Assembly (NCBI RefSeq): GCF_009749385.1
Contig: NZ_WBIN01000012.1
Coordinates: 186,001 to 250,000, forward strand
Reading direction: 5' to 3'
Source of the DNA: Agromyces allii
GTDB taxonomy: Bacteria > Actinomycetota > Actinomycetes > Actinomycetales > Microbacteriaceae
DNA: 64,000 bases
The translations under genes were made by a program, and so were the position numbers. Positions 24,927 to 33,032 of this stretch are shown here, piece by piece (the stretch's first letter is position 1; every line of letters begins with the position of its first letter). The notes under the pieces were generated by a model. It did not search any database. It was not told the DNA's origin and saw only the letters and a list, made by a program, of their open reading frames with translations.

Positions 24927-25025
24927 TGGGTTCCGTCATCAAGAAGCGCCGCAAGCGTATGGCGAAGAAGAAGCACCGCAAGCTGCTTCGCAAGACGCGT
25001 CACCAGCGTCGCAACAAGAAGTAGT
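24927..25025 (+). CDS. Small ribosomal protein bS22 (AURKAIP1/COX24 domain)
   Basis: 32 residues, of which more than half are Lys or Arg: [19 protein letters not shown], then [13 protein letters not shown]. This matches the actinobacterial 30S protein described in mycobacteria as bS22, and its K-K-R-R-K-R-M-x-K-K-K-x-K motif is shared with the mitochondrial mS38/COX24 domain. ATG 24927 follows GTGAGG. A -10-like TAGACT at 24854-24859 suggests a leader of about 60 nt. An 11-bp terminator follows at 25047. It is too short for most gene finders. Confidence 0.9.
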
Positions 25026-25046
25026 CCGACTGCTTCACCGCTGAGA

Positions 25047-25074
25047 GCGTCAGGCCCACGGCCTGGCGCTTTTC
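25047..25074 (+). terminator. Rho-independent terminator of the bS22 gene
   Basis: Stem AGCGTCAGGCC / GGCCTGGCGCT (11 pairs, one T-G wobble) with a CAC loop at 25047-25071, followed by TTT. It lies 21 nt after the stop, a textbook arrangement and the clearest intrinsic terminator in the window. Confidence 0.8.
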
Positions 25075-25100
25075 GCTGTACCCGGGCGCGGTCTTCCGAC

Positions 25101-25127
25101 GGTCGAGGAGCGAAGCGTCTCGAGACC
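25101..25127. repeat. Short copy of the GGTCGAG...CTCGAGACC dispersed palindrome
   Basis: GGTCGAGGAGCGAAGCG followed by TCTCGAGACC. It lies between the bS22 terminator and the glutaredoxin-like gene. It shares outer arms with the copies at 24245 and 50973. No open reading frame crosses it. Confidence 0.5.
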
Positions 25128-25164
25128 CCATCTCGCCCGACGCTCGCTGCGTAGGCTTGAGGGC

Positions 25165-25434
25165 ATGACCCGCGACATCCGCCTCACCCTCATCGGCAAA
25201 CCCGGATGCCACCTCTGCGACGACGCGCGCGAGGTCGTGCAGGCCGTCATCGCCGAGGTCGAGGCGACGGATGCCGGTGGCCGGCCGGTGCTCGAGGAGC
25301 AGTCGATCCTCGACGACCCCGCGCTCGCGGAGCGATACGCCGAGGAGATCCCGGTGCTGCTCGTCGACGGCCGCATGCACGCCTACTGGCGTGTCGACGC
25401 GGAGCGCCTGAAGGCCGCCCTGCTCGCGGTCTGA
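25165..25434 (+). CDS. Glutaredoxin-like thiol-disulfide protein (DUF836 family)
   Basis: 89 residues with the thioredoxin-fold start IRLTLIGKPGCHLCDDAREVVQAV; the active site is C-H-L-C, and the cis-Pro lies in EEIPVLLVDG. These short glutaredoxin-like proteins are common in actinobacteria, where the reducing partner is often mycothiol; specific targets are unknown. ATG 25165 lies seven bases after TAGGCT, with GAGGG in between, so either leaderless or short-leader initiation is possible. Confidence 0.88.
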   Translation: MTRDIRLTLIGKPGCHLCDDAREVVQAVIAEVEATDAGGRPVLEEQSILDDPALAERYAEEIPVLLVDGRMHAYWRVDAERLKAALLAV

Positions 25435-25588
25435 CGACCGCGCCCGCGACCGCATACCGGTCATCCGGGCTGCCTCCGAGGGTTGCCTGTGCGATCGCGT
25501 GTCGACGCTTGTCTTTCCCGAACCCGCATGCAACGGTGGGACCAGCGTCGCCGGGGGGTGGCGCGTTCGCATGCGGGGAAGGCGATTC

Positions 25589-27946
25589 ATGAGCGACGTT
25601 CTGCCAGGGGGAGTCCTTCCGATTCCCGACCAGGTCTACACCGGACCGATGGTCATGGACGCGAAGAAGATGGAGGAGAAGCTTCCTCCGATCCAGATGA
25701 AGCGCCCCCCGAAGCAGGCGCCCAACGTGCTCCTCGTGCTCCTCGACGATGTCGGCTTCGGCGCCTCGAGCGCCTTCGGCGGCCCGGTTCCGATGCCGAC
25801 GGCCGAGCGCCTCGCCGGTGGCGGCCTGCGCTACAGCCGCTTCCACACCACGGCGATCTGCTCGCCGACGCGCGCCGCGATGCTCTCCGGCCGCAACCAC
25901 CACCAGGTCGGCATGGGCCAGATCACCGAGACGGCGACGCCGTCGCCCGGCTACCGGTCGACGCGCCCCAACTCGTGCGTGCCCCTGCCCGAGATCCTCA
26001 GGCAGTCCGGCTACAACACGGCGCAGTTCGGCAAGTGCCACGAGGTGCCCGTCTGGGAGAGCGGTCCGACGGGGCCCTTCGACCACTGGCCCGCCTTCAG
26101 CGGCTTCGAGAAGTTCTACGGCTTCATCGGCGGCGAGACCAACCAGTGGACGCCGGCCCTCATCGACGGCGTCGGATTCATCGAGCCGCCCACGGATCCC
26201 GACTACCACCTGATGCCCGACCTCGCCGACCAGACGATCCGGTACATCAACCAGCAGAAGGCGCTCACGCCCGACAAGCCCTTCTTCGTCTACTTCGCAC
26301 CGGGTGCGACCCACGCTCCGCACCACGTGCCCAAGGAGTGGATCGCCAAGCACAAGGGCAAGTACGACCAGGGCTGGGACAAGCTCCGCGAGGAGACGTT
26401 CGATCGCCAGAAGGCGCTCGGCGTGATCCCCGACGACGCCGTGCTCACCGAGCGCTCGGAGGGCATCCCGGCCTGGGACGACACCGACGAGGCCATGCGG
26501 CCGATCCTCGCCCACCAGATGGAGGTCTACGGCGCGTTCCTCGAGTACGCCGACCACCACACCGGTCGCGTGATCGACGCGCTCGAGGCCCTCGACATCC
26601 TCGACGACACGCTCGTGCTCTACATCATCGGCGACAACGGCGCCTCTGCCGAGGGCGGCCTGAACGGCGCCTTCATGCTCTCGACCGCGGCCAACGGCGG
26701 CGCGGAGTACGAGACCACCGAGTTCTGGACCGAGAACCTCGACAAGATCGGCGGGCCCGAGGCCTACAACCACTACGCCGTCGGCTGGGCGCACGCGATG
26801 TGCACCCCGTACCAGTGGACCAAGCAGGTGGCGTCGCACTACGGCGGAACCCGCAACGGCACGATCCTGCACTGGCCCTCGAACGTGAAGGCCAGGGGCG
26901 AGATCCGCGAGCAGTGGCACCACGTCATCGACATCGCGCCGACCATCCTCGACCTCGCGGGGCTCGCGCAGCCGCACACCGTGAACGGTGTGACCCAGGT
27001 GCCGATGCACGGCGTCTCGATGGCGTACAGCTTCGACGATGCCGGCGCCGACGTGCGGCACACCACCCAGTACTTCGAGATCATGGGCAACCGCGGCATC
27101 TACCACAAGGGTTGGACGGCGCAGACCCGGCACCGCACGCCGTGGGACGTCGTGGGCGCCGCCCCCGAATTCTCCGACGACGTCTGGGAGCTCTACGACA
27201 CGACGGTCGACTGGACCCAGTCGAACGACCTCGCGAAGGAGAACCCCGCGAAGCTCGCCGAGCTGCAGCAGCTCTTCCTCATCGAGGCGACGCGCTACAA
27301 CGTCATTCCGCTCGACGACCGCGCCGCCCAGCGCATGAACCCCGAGTTCGCCGGCCGCCCGACCATCGTGCAGGGCGACACCCTTCGTCTCTACGAGGGC
27401 ATGACCCGCCTCAACGAGAACGTCGCGATCAATGTGAAGAACCGCTCCTGGTCGGTGACCGCGGAGGTGGTCGTGCCTGCCGACGGCACGCTCGACGGCG
27501 CGATCGTCGCGCAGGGCGGCCGCACCGGCGGCTGGTCGTTCTTCGCCGAGGGCGGCAAGCTCGGGTTCCACTACAACTTCTGCGGGCTCCTTCGGTCCAC
27601 CGCGCTCTCCGACGCCGTGATCGGTGCCGGGAAGCACCAGGTGCGGGCCGAGTTCGCGTACGACGGCGGCGGCATCGGCCGGGGCGGCACCGTGACGCTG
27701 TTCATCGACGGCGCGACATCCGGAACCCCGACCGTCGTGAAGCGCACCCATCCGATGTACTTCTCGTTCGACGAGGGCCTCGACGTGGGCAGCGACACCG
27801 GCATGCCGGCGTACGAGGGCTACGCGACCGAACAGGGGCGGTTCACCGGCACCATCGACTGGGCCCAGATCGATCTCGGCACCGATGACCATAGCCATCT
27901 CATCGACCCCGAGGAGTGGCTCCAGGCGGCCATGCGCCACCAGTAG
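25589..27946 (+). CDS. Arylsulfatase (type I, formylglycine-dependent), first of a tandem pair
   Basis: 785 residues. Type I sulfatase: metal site PNVLLVLLDDVGFGASS, and the modification motif C91-S-P-T-R (FHTTAICSPTRAAMLSGRNHH), whose Cys becomes formylglycine. Further conserved parts are QFGKCHEVPVWE, YFAPGATHAPHHVP and LYIIGDNGASAEGG. The C-terminal ~180 residues form a jelly-roll-like module (GAIVAQGGRTGGWSFFAEGGKLGFHYN). It hydrolyses sulfate esters. There is no signal peptide, so it acts inside the cell. ATG 25589 follows GGGGAAGG; the frame continues upstream without support. About 60 percent similar by eye to the next gene. No formylglycine-generating enzyme is encoded in the window. 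Confidence 0.93.
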   Translation: MSDVLPGGVLPIPDQVYTGPMVMDAKKMEEKLPPIQMKRPPKQAPNVLLVLLDDVGFGASSAFGGPVPMPTAERLAGGGLRYSRFHTTAICSPTRAAMLSGRNHHQVGMGQITETATPSPGYRSTRPNSCVPLPEILRQSGYNTAQFGKCHEVPVWESGPTGPFDHWPAFSGFEKFYGFIGGETNQWTPALIDGVGFIEPPTDPDYHLMPDLADQTIRYINQQKALTPDKPFFVYFAPGATHAPHHVPKEWIAKHKGKYDQGWDKLREETFDRQKALGVIPDDAVLTERSEGIPAWDDTDEAMRPILAHQMEVYGAFLEYADHHTGRVIDALEALDILDDTLVLYIIGDNGASAEGGLNGAFMLSTAANGGAEYETTEFWTENLDKIGGPEAYNHYAVGWAHAMCTPYQWTKQVASHYGGTRNGTILHWPSNVKARGEIREQWHHVIDIAPTILDLAGLAQPHTVNGVTQVPMHGVSMAYSFDDAGADVRHTTQYFEIMGNRGIYHKGWTAQTRHRTPWDVVGAAPEFSDDVWELYDTTVDWTQSNDLAKENPAKLAELQQLFLIEATRYNVIPLDDRAAQRMNPEFAGRPTIVQGDTLRLYEGMTRLNENVAINVKNRSWSVTAEVVVPADGTLDGAIVAQGGRTGGWSFFAEGGKLGFHYNFCGLLRSTALSDAVIGAGKHQVRAEFAYDGGGIGRGGTVTLFIDGATSGTPTVVKRTHPMYFSFDEGLDVGSDTGMPAYEGYATEQGRFTGTIDWAQIDLGTDDHSHLIDPEEWLQAAMRHQ

Positions 27947-28050
27947 GACCGTCGGATGCCGCGCGCTCGAGGGCAGCCGCAGCATCCGTTCGAATGAGTA
28001 CGAATGGAAGCGCGCGGGGCGGCTCGTGCGTGTGAGGGGAAGCGAACAGG

Positions 28051-30411
28051 ATGTCGAAGAGCGAGAAGATCCAGCGGAGCGCACTGCCTATCCCGGATCT
28101 GGCGTACACCGGAACGGTCACGTACGACGCGACGGACCCTGATACGCACTACCCGCCCATTCAGCCGATCCGCCCTCCGGCCGGAGCGCCGAACGTGCTC
28201 GTCGTCCTCATCGACGACACCGGCTTCGGCGCCTCGAGCGCGTTCGGGGGACCCGTTCGGACGCCGAACTTCGAGCGGGTGGCTGCTGCCGGCCTCAAGT
28301 ACACGCGGTTCCACACGACGGCCCTGTGCTCGCCGACGCGTGCAGCACTGCTCTCGGGCCGCAACCACCACACCGTGGGCATGGGCGGGATCACCGAGAT
28401 CGCCACGAGCGCTCCCGGGTACAGCTCTGTTCGCCCGAACACCTGCGCACCGCTGGCCGAAACGCTCAAGCTGAACGGCTACAACACCTCGCAGTTCGGC
28501 AAGTGCCACGAGGTTCCCGTCTGGGAGGCCAGCGCGACCGGACCGTTCGACCACTGGCCGTCGCCGGGCAACGGGTTCGAGTACTTCTACGGGTTCCTCG
28601 GCGGTGAGACCAACCAGTGGTATCCCGCGATCTACGAGAACACCTCGCCGGTCGAGCCGTGGGGAACGCCGGAAGAGGGCTACCACTTCATGGCCGACAT
28701 GACGGAGAAGGCGATCGACTGGACCCGCCAGCAGAAGTCGCTCGCACCCGACAAGCCGTTCTTCACCTACTTCGCGCCAGGTGCGACGCACGCCCCGCAC
28801 CACGTGCCGGCGGAGTGGGCCGACATGTACAAGGGTCAGTTCGACCAGGGCTGGGACGAGGTGCGCAAGGAGACCTTCGCCCGCCAGCTCGAACTCGGGG
28901 TCATCCCCGCCGACGCCGTGCTCACTGAACGCAGCCCGGGCATCCCGTCGTGGGACGAGATGAGCGACGTCATCAAGCCGGCCCTCGCCCGTCAGATGGA
29001 GGTCTACGCCGGCTTCCTCGCCTACGCCGATCACTACGTGGGCAAGCTGCTCGACGCCTACGAGGAGCTCGGCATCCTCGACGACACCCTCGTCTACGTG
29101 ATCATCGGCGACAACGGTGCCTCTGCCGAGGGCTCGATGCACGGGACGACCAACGAGGGCTTCACGATCAACCACATGAACGAGATCGAGAGCGAGGAGT
29201 ACGTCGCCGCGCACATCGACGACCTCGGCAAGCCCAGCTCGTACAACCACTACGCCGTCGGCTGGGCGCACGCCATGGACACCCCCTACCAGTGGACCAA
29301 GCAGGTCGCGTCGCACTGGGGCGGCACGCGCAACGGCACCATCGTGAGCTGGCCGAACGGCGGCGTGGAGCAGGGCGGCATCCGCAACCAGTTCAGTCAC
29401 GTCATCGACGTCGCGCCCACCGTGCTCGAAGCCGCAGGGATTCCCGAGCCGACGACCGTGAACGGGGTGACGCAGCGGCCCTACGAGGGCACACCGATGA
29501 ACTACACCTTCGCAGATCCGACGGCCGAGGAGCGGCACACGACGCAGTACTTCGAGATGGTCGGCAACCGCGCCATCTTCCACAAGGGCTGGACCGCCGT
29601 GGCGAAGCACAAGGACCCGTGGCTGGGCTCGAGTCATGGCCTCGACGAGGACGTCTGGGAGCTCTACAACGTCGAAGAGGATTGGACTCAGTCCAACGAC
29701 CTCGCCGCGCAGGAGCCCGAGAAGCTCGCGCACCTTCAGCAGCTCTTCCTGATCCAGGCCGCACGCTTCAATGTGCTGCCGCTCGACATTCGCACGGCGG
29801 AACGCTTCAATCCAGACCTCGCGGGACGCCCGACCCTCGTCACGGCCCAGAGCCAGAAGCTCTACCGCGGCATGCGCCGGCTCAGCGAGAACACCTCGAT
29901 CAACATCAAGAACAAGTCGTTCACGGTGACGGCCAAGGTCGAGGTCCCCGAGGGCGGCGCGAACGGAGTGATCATCGCTCAAGGCGGAGCCTATGGCGGA
30001 TGGTCGTTCTACGGGGTCGACGGCAAGCTCGCCTTCGCGTACAACCTGCTCGGCATCCAGCTCGACATCGTGCGCTCGGATGCTCCGGTACCTGCGGGCA
30101 CCTCCGAGCTGCGTGCGCACTTCGCCTATGACGGCGGAGGCGTCGCGAAGGGCGGAACGGTCACGCTCTTCGCCGACGGCGACCAGATCGGCGAGGGCAG
30201 GGTGGAGAGGACCATCCCGTTCCAGTTCACGTTCGACGAGACGACGGATGTCGGGGTCGATCTGGCGTCTCCGGTCTCGACCGACTACTCGGCCAAGGGC
30301 AACGAGTTCAGCGGAACGCTCGACTGGGTGCAGATCGACCTGGGCGACGACGACCACTCCCACCTGATCGACGACGAGCACAAGCTGCACGTCGCGATGC
30401 TGAAGCAGTGA
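28051..30411 (+). CDS. Arylsulfatase, second of a tandem pair
   Basis: 786 residues, co-linear with the preceding sulfatase from PIPDLAYTGTV to the C-terminal IDLGDDDHSHLIDDEHKL. The formylglycine motif is C93-S-P-T-R (FHTTALCSPTRAALLSGRNHH); metal ligands are in PNVLVVLIDDTGFGASS and YVIIGDNGASAEGS. It differs from its neighbour mainly around residues 365-400 (an insertion region) and in substrate-facing loops, so the two probably split substrates after duplication. ATG 28051 is preceded by AGGGGAAG at a slightly long distance. The stop overlaps the next gene. Confidence 0.93.
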   Translation: MSKSEKIQRSALPIPDLAYTGTVTYDATDPDTHYPPIQPIRPPAGAPNVLVVLIDDTGFGASSAFGGPVRTPNFERVAAAGLKYTRFHTTALCSPTRAALLSGRNHHTVGMGGITEIATSAPGYSSVRPNTCAPLAETLKLNGYNTSQFGKCHEVPVWEASATGPFDHWPSPGNGFEYFYGFLGGETNQWYPAIYENTSPVEPWGTPEEGYHFMADMTEKAIDWTRQQKSLAPDKPFFTYFAPGATHAPHHVPAEWADMYKGQFDQGWDEVRKETFARQLELGVIPADAVLTERSPGIPSWDEMSDVIKPALARQMEVYAGFLAYADHYVGKLLDAYEELGILDDTLVYVIIGDNGASAEGSMHGTTNEGFTINHMNEIESEEYVAAHIDDLGKPSSYNHYAVGWAHAMDTPYQWTKQVASHWGGTRNGTIVSWPNGGVEQGGIRNQFSHVIDVAPTVLEAAGIPEPTTVNGVTQRPYEGTPMNYTFADPTAEERHTTQYFEMVGNRAIFHKGWTAVAKHKDPWLGSSHGLDEDVWELYNVEEDWTQSNDLAAQEPEKLAHLQQLFLIQAARFNVLPLDIRTAERFNPDLAGRPTLVTAQSQKLYRGMRRLSENTSINIKNKSFTVTAKVEVPEGGANGVIIAQGGAYGGWSFYGVDGKLAFAYNLLGIQLDIVRSDAPVPAGTSELRAHFAYDGGGVAKGGTVTLFADGDQIGEGRVERTIPFQFTFDETTDVGVDLASPVSTDYSAKGNEFSGTLDWVQIDLGDDDHSHLIDDEHKLHVAMLKQ

Positions 30412-31346
30412 ACATGAGCGAGATCCTTCCCTCCTGGCGCGACGCCGCCACCCGCTCGGCCGTCGTCGAGTTCGTCGAGCGCGTCGCCGGTGACGGGCCC
30501 GGCGCCGTGCCGGAGGGTGAGCGCGTCGCCGTGTTCGACAACGACGGCACGCTCTGGAGCGAGAAGCCCATGCCGACGCAGCTGCACTACATCGTGGAGC
30601 AGTGGGCCGCCGCCGCGAAGGCCGATCCGTCGCTCGCCGACCGCCAGCCCTACAAGGCGGCGGTCACGCACGACTTCGCCTGGCTCGGGGGTGCCGTCGA
30701 CAAGCACTACGAGGGCGACGACAGCGATCTCAAGGTGCTGATCGGCGCGCTCGTCGGCGTCACGGCCGGCATGAGCGTCGAGGACTACGCGACATCCGTC
30801 TCGGAGTTCTACGAGAACGCCAGGCACCTCACGCTCGGCACGCCGTACGCCGACGCGGTGTACCGCCCGATGGTCGAGCTGCTGCGCTACCTCGAGGCGA
30901 ACGGGTTCACGGTCTACATCGTGTCGGGCGGCGAACGCGACTTCATGCGGCCCATGACGCAGGAGTACTACGGCATCCCGCCCGAGCACGTCGTCGGCTC
31001 GGCCCTCGGCCTCGCGTTCGACGAGGACTCGCACGAGGTGCGCTACACCGCGGGCCTCGACTTCTTCGACGACGGCCCCGAGAAGCCCGTGCGAATCTGG
31101 AGCCGCATCGGCCGACGCCCGCTCATCGCCTGCGGCAACTCCAACGGCGACATGCAGATGCTCGACTTCACGCGCAAGGGCGACGGCCTCGCACTGCTCG
31201 TACACCACGACGACGACACCGGTCGTGGTGACGACCCCTACGACAAGGGGGCGGATGCCGCGCTCGCCGCGGCCGACGACCGCGGGTACACCGTGGTCAG
31301 CGTCAAGGACGACTGGTCGAACGTCTTCGTGGACCCGGCGGGGTGA
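30408..31346 (+). CDS. HAD-superfamily phosphatase (phosphoserine-phosphatase-like)
   Basis: 312 residues. HAD motif I is VAVFDNDGTLWSEKP (D-x-D-G-T), motif II IVSGGERDFMRP, and motif IV IACGNSNGDMQML. The long cap (residues 65-150) is helical, as in SerB-like HADs of unknown substrate found with sulfatases and transporters. A role in removing phosphate from a sulfatase-derived metabolite is possible but not shown. GTG 30408 overlaps the sulfatase stop (GTGA); ATG 30414 is an alternative start. It overlaps the next gene by 4 nt too, so the whole cluster is coupled. Confidence 0.88.
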   Translation: MNMSEILPSWRDAATRSAVVEFVERVAGDGPGAVPEGERVAVFDNDGTLWSEKPMPTQLHYIVEQWAAAAKADPSLADRQPYKAAVTHDFAWLGGAVDKHYEGDDSDLKVLIGALVGVTAGMSVEDYATSVSEFYENARHLTLGTPYADAVYRPMVELLRYLEANGFTVYIVSGGERDFMRPMTQEYYGIPPEHVVGSALGLAFDEDSHEVRYTAGLDFFDDGPEKPVRIWSRIGRRPLIACGNSNGDMQMLDFTRKGDGLALLVHHDDDTGRGDDPYDKGADAALAAADDRGYTVVSVKDDWSNVFVDPAG

Positions 31347-33007
31347 GCGCCCCAGCGACGGCGCACCGCCGGCGCCTGTTCTTCCCGACGCTCGCCGGGT
31401 ACCGGCGCGCATGGCTCGGAGCCGACCTGCTGGCGGGGCTCTCGGCGGGCGCCGTCGTGATCCCGCAGGCGATGGCGTACGCGACCATCGCGAACCTGCC
31501 CGTGCAGGTCGGCCTCTACACGTGCATGGTGCCGATGCTCGTCTACGCGATGCTCGGCGGCTCGCGCGCCATGAGCGTGTCGACGACGTCGACCATCGCG
31601 ACGCTCACGGCGACCACGCTCGTCGCGGCCGGCGTCGCGGCGGGGAGCGACGATCCGATCCCCGACCTCATCGTGCTCACGCTGCTCGTCGGCGTGATCC
31701 TGCTCATCGCGCGGCTCGCGAAGCTGGGCTCGCTCGTCGAGAACATCTCGCGGGCCACGATCGTCGGCATCCAGATCGGCGTCGGCGCGACGGTCGCGGT
31801 CGGGCAGCTGCCGAAACTGCTCGGTGAGACGACGGATGTCTCGGCGCACGGCTTCATCCGTTCGCTCGAGGCCGTCGGGGCGGCGCTTCCGGCGGCGAAC
31901 TGGGCGACGATCGCCCTCTCGGCCGGATCGATCGTGACGCTCTTCGTGCTGAAGCGCTTCCTGCCCCGCGTGCCCGGGCCGCTCATCGTCGTCGCGGCCG
32001 GCATCCTGCTCGTCGCGTTCGCCGGCATCGACGACGCGGGCGTCGAGCTCATCGCGCCCGTGCCGCAGGGCTTCCCGGTGCCCGAGCTGCCGAGCTTCGC
32101 GCACATCGGCGAGCTGCTGCCCGGCGCCTTGGCCATCGCGATCATGGCGTTCCTCGAGTCGGCTGCGGTGGCCCGCGGCATCCGCAAGCCCGGTGAGACG
32201 CAGATCGACTCGAACCAGGAGCTCTTCGCCACGGGTGCCGCAAACACGATCGGATCGTTCTTCCAGGTCGTTCCGGCGGCCGGCGGGTTCTCGCAGAGCG
32301 CGGTCAACCAGGGCGCCGGCGCGCGCACGCAGCTCGCATCGATCGTGACGGTCGTGCTCGCGGTGCTCGTGGCGCTCTTCCTCGGCCCGATCCTGAGCCT
32401 GCTGCCGCAGGCGACCCTGGCGGCGCTCGTGTTCGTCGCGGTCATCGGGCTCATCGACATCGGGTCGCTCGTGCGCTTCTGGCGCATCAGCCGCAACGAC
32501 TTCTGGATCGCGGTCGTCACCGCCGCCGTCGGCCTGAGTGCGGGCCTGCTCCTCGCGGTCGCGGTCGGCATCGTGGCGACCCTCGGCGTGGTGCTGCACG
32601 AGTTGAACCGCGTGCGCGTCGACGTCGAGGAGCCCAGCGGCGAGGTGCTGCCGGTTCGCCTGGTCGCCCCGCTCTACACGGCCAACGTGCTCGCCCACGA
32701 GAACGCCGTGCTCGCCGCGGTCGAGGAGCACCCCGGCGTGCGCTCGGTCGCGCTGGAGCTCACCCGGCAGGGCGCGGTCTCGATCACGGTGCTCGACACG
32801 CTCGCCGACCTCGACCGCGAACTCCGCGGGCAGGGGGTCGAGCTGCGCCTCGCCGCAGTGCCCGAGGCGGGCGCGGCGACGGCGCGCAAGGGCCGCTGGT
32901 TCGCCGACCTCGAGCGGGAGGGGCGGGTCTACCCGACCCTCGTCGAGGCGGTTGCAGCGCCGATCGCCCAGTCGCCCGCTTCCGCGAGCGCCGACGCGGC
33001 CGAGTAG
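31343..33007 (+). CDS. SulP family inorganic anion (sulfate) transporter with STAS domain
   Basis: 554 residues with about 11-12 membrane spans. The SulP signature starts at RAWLGADLLAGLSAGAVVIPQAMAYATIANLPVQVGLY, with TTSTIATLTATTLVAAG and QELFATGAANTIGSFFQVVPAAGGFSQSAVN further in. The C-terminal ~110 residues form a STAS domain (VRLVAPLYTANVLAHENAVLAAVEEHPGVRSVALELTRQGAVS). It probably moves the sulfate released by the sulfatases, in or out, coupled to ions. GTG 31343 overlaps the HAD stop. Convergent with aspS with 25 bp between stops. Confidence 0.9.
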   Translation: MSAPATAHRRRLFFPTLAGYRRAWLGADLLAGLSAGAVVIPQAMAYATIANLPVQVGLYTCMVPMLVYAMLGGSRAMSVSTTSTIATLTATTLVAAGVAAGSDDPIPDLIVLTLLVGVILLIARLAKLGSLVENISRATIVGIQIGVGATVAVGQLPKLLGETTDVSAHGFIRSLEAVGAALPAANWATIALSAGSIVTLFVLKRFLPRVPGPLIVVAAGILLVAFAGIDDAGVELIAPVPQGFPVPELPSFAHIGELLPGALAIAIMAFLESAAVARGIRKPGETQIDSNQELFATGAANTIGSFFQVVPAAGGFSQSAVNQGAGARTQLASIVTVVLAVLVALFLGPILSLLPQATLAALVFVAVIGLIDIGSLVRFWRISRNDFWIAVVTAAVGLSAGLLLAVAVGIVATLGVVLHELNRVRVDVEEPSGEVLPVRLVAPLYTANVLAHENAVLAAVEEHPGVRSVALELTRQGAVSITVLDTLADLDRELRGQGVELRLAAVPEAGAATARKGRWFADLEREGRVYPTLVEAVAAPIAQSPASASADAAE

Positions 33008-33032
33008 GCCGCGCCGGCGCTCGACCGGATGA

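Noticed and set aside
25247..30390. Two long minus-strand frames opposite the sulfatases
   Set aside because: Composition is that of shadow frames (Val/Arg/Glu/Gly/His-rich with no motif), and the sulfatase motifs are intact on the plus strand.
25589..30411. Recent tandem duplication artefact of assembly in the sulfatase pair
   Set aside because: The two genes differ throughout at both nucleotide and protein level and have different upstream regions, so this is an old duplication.
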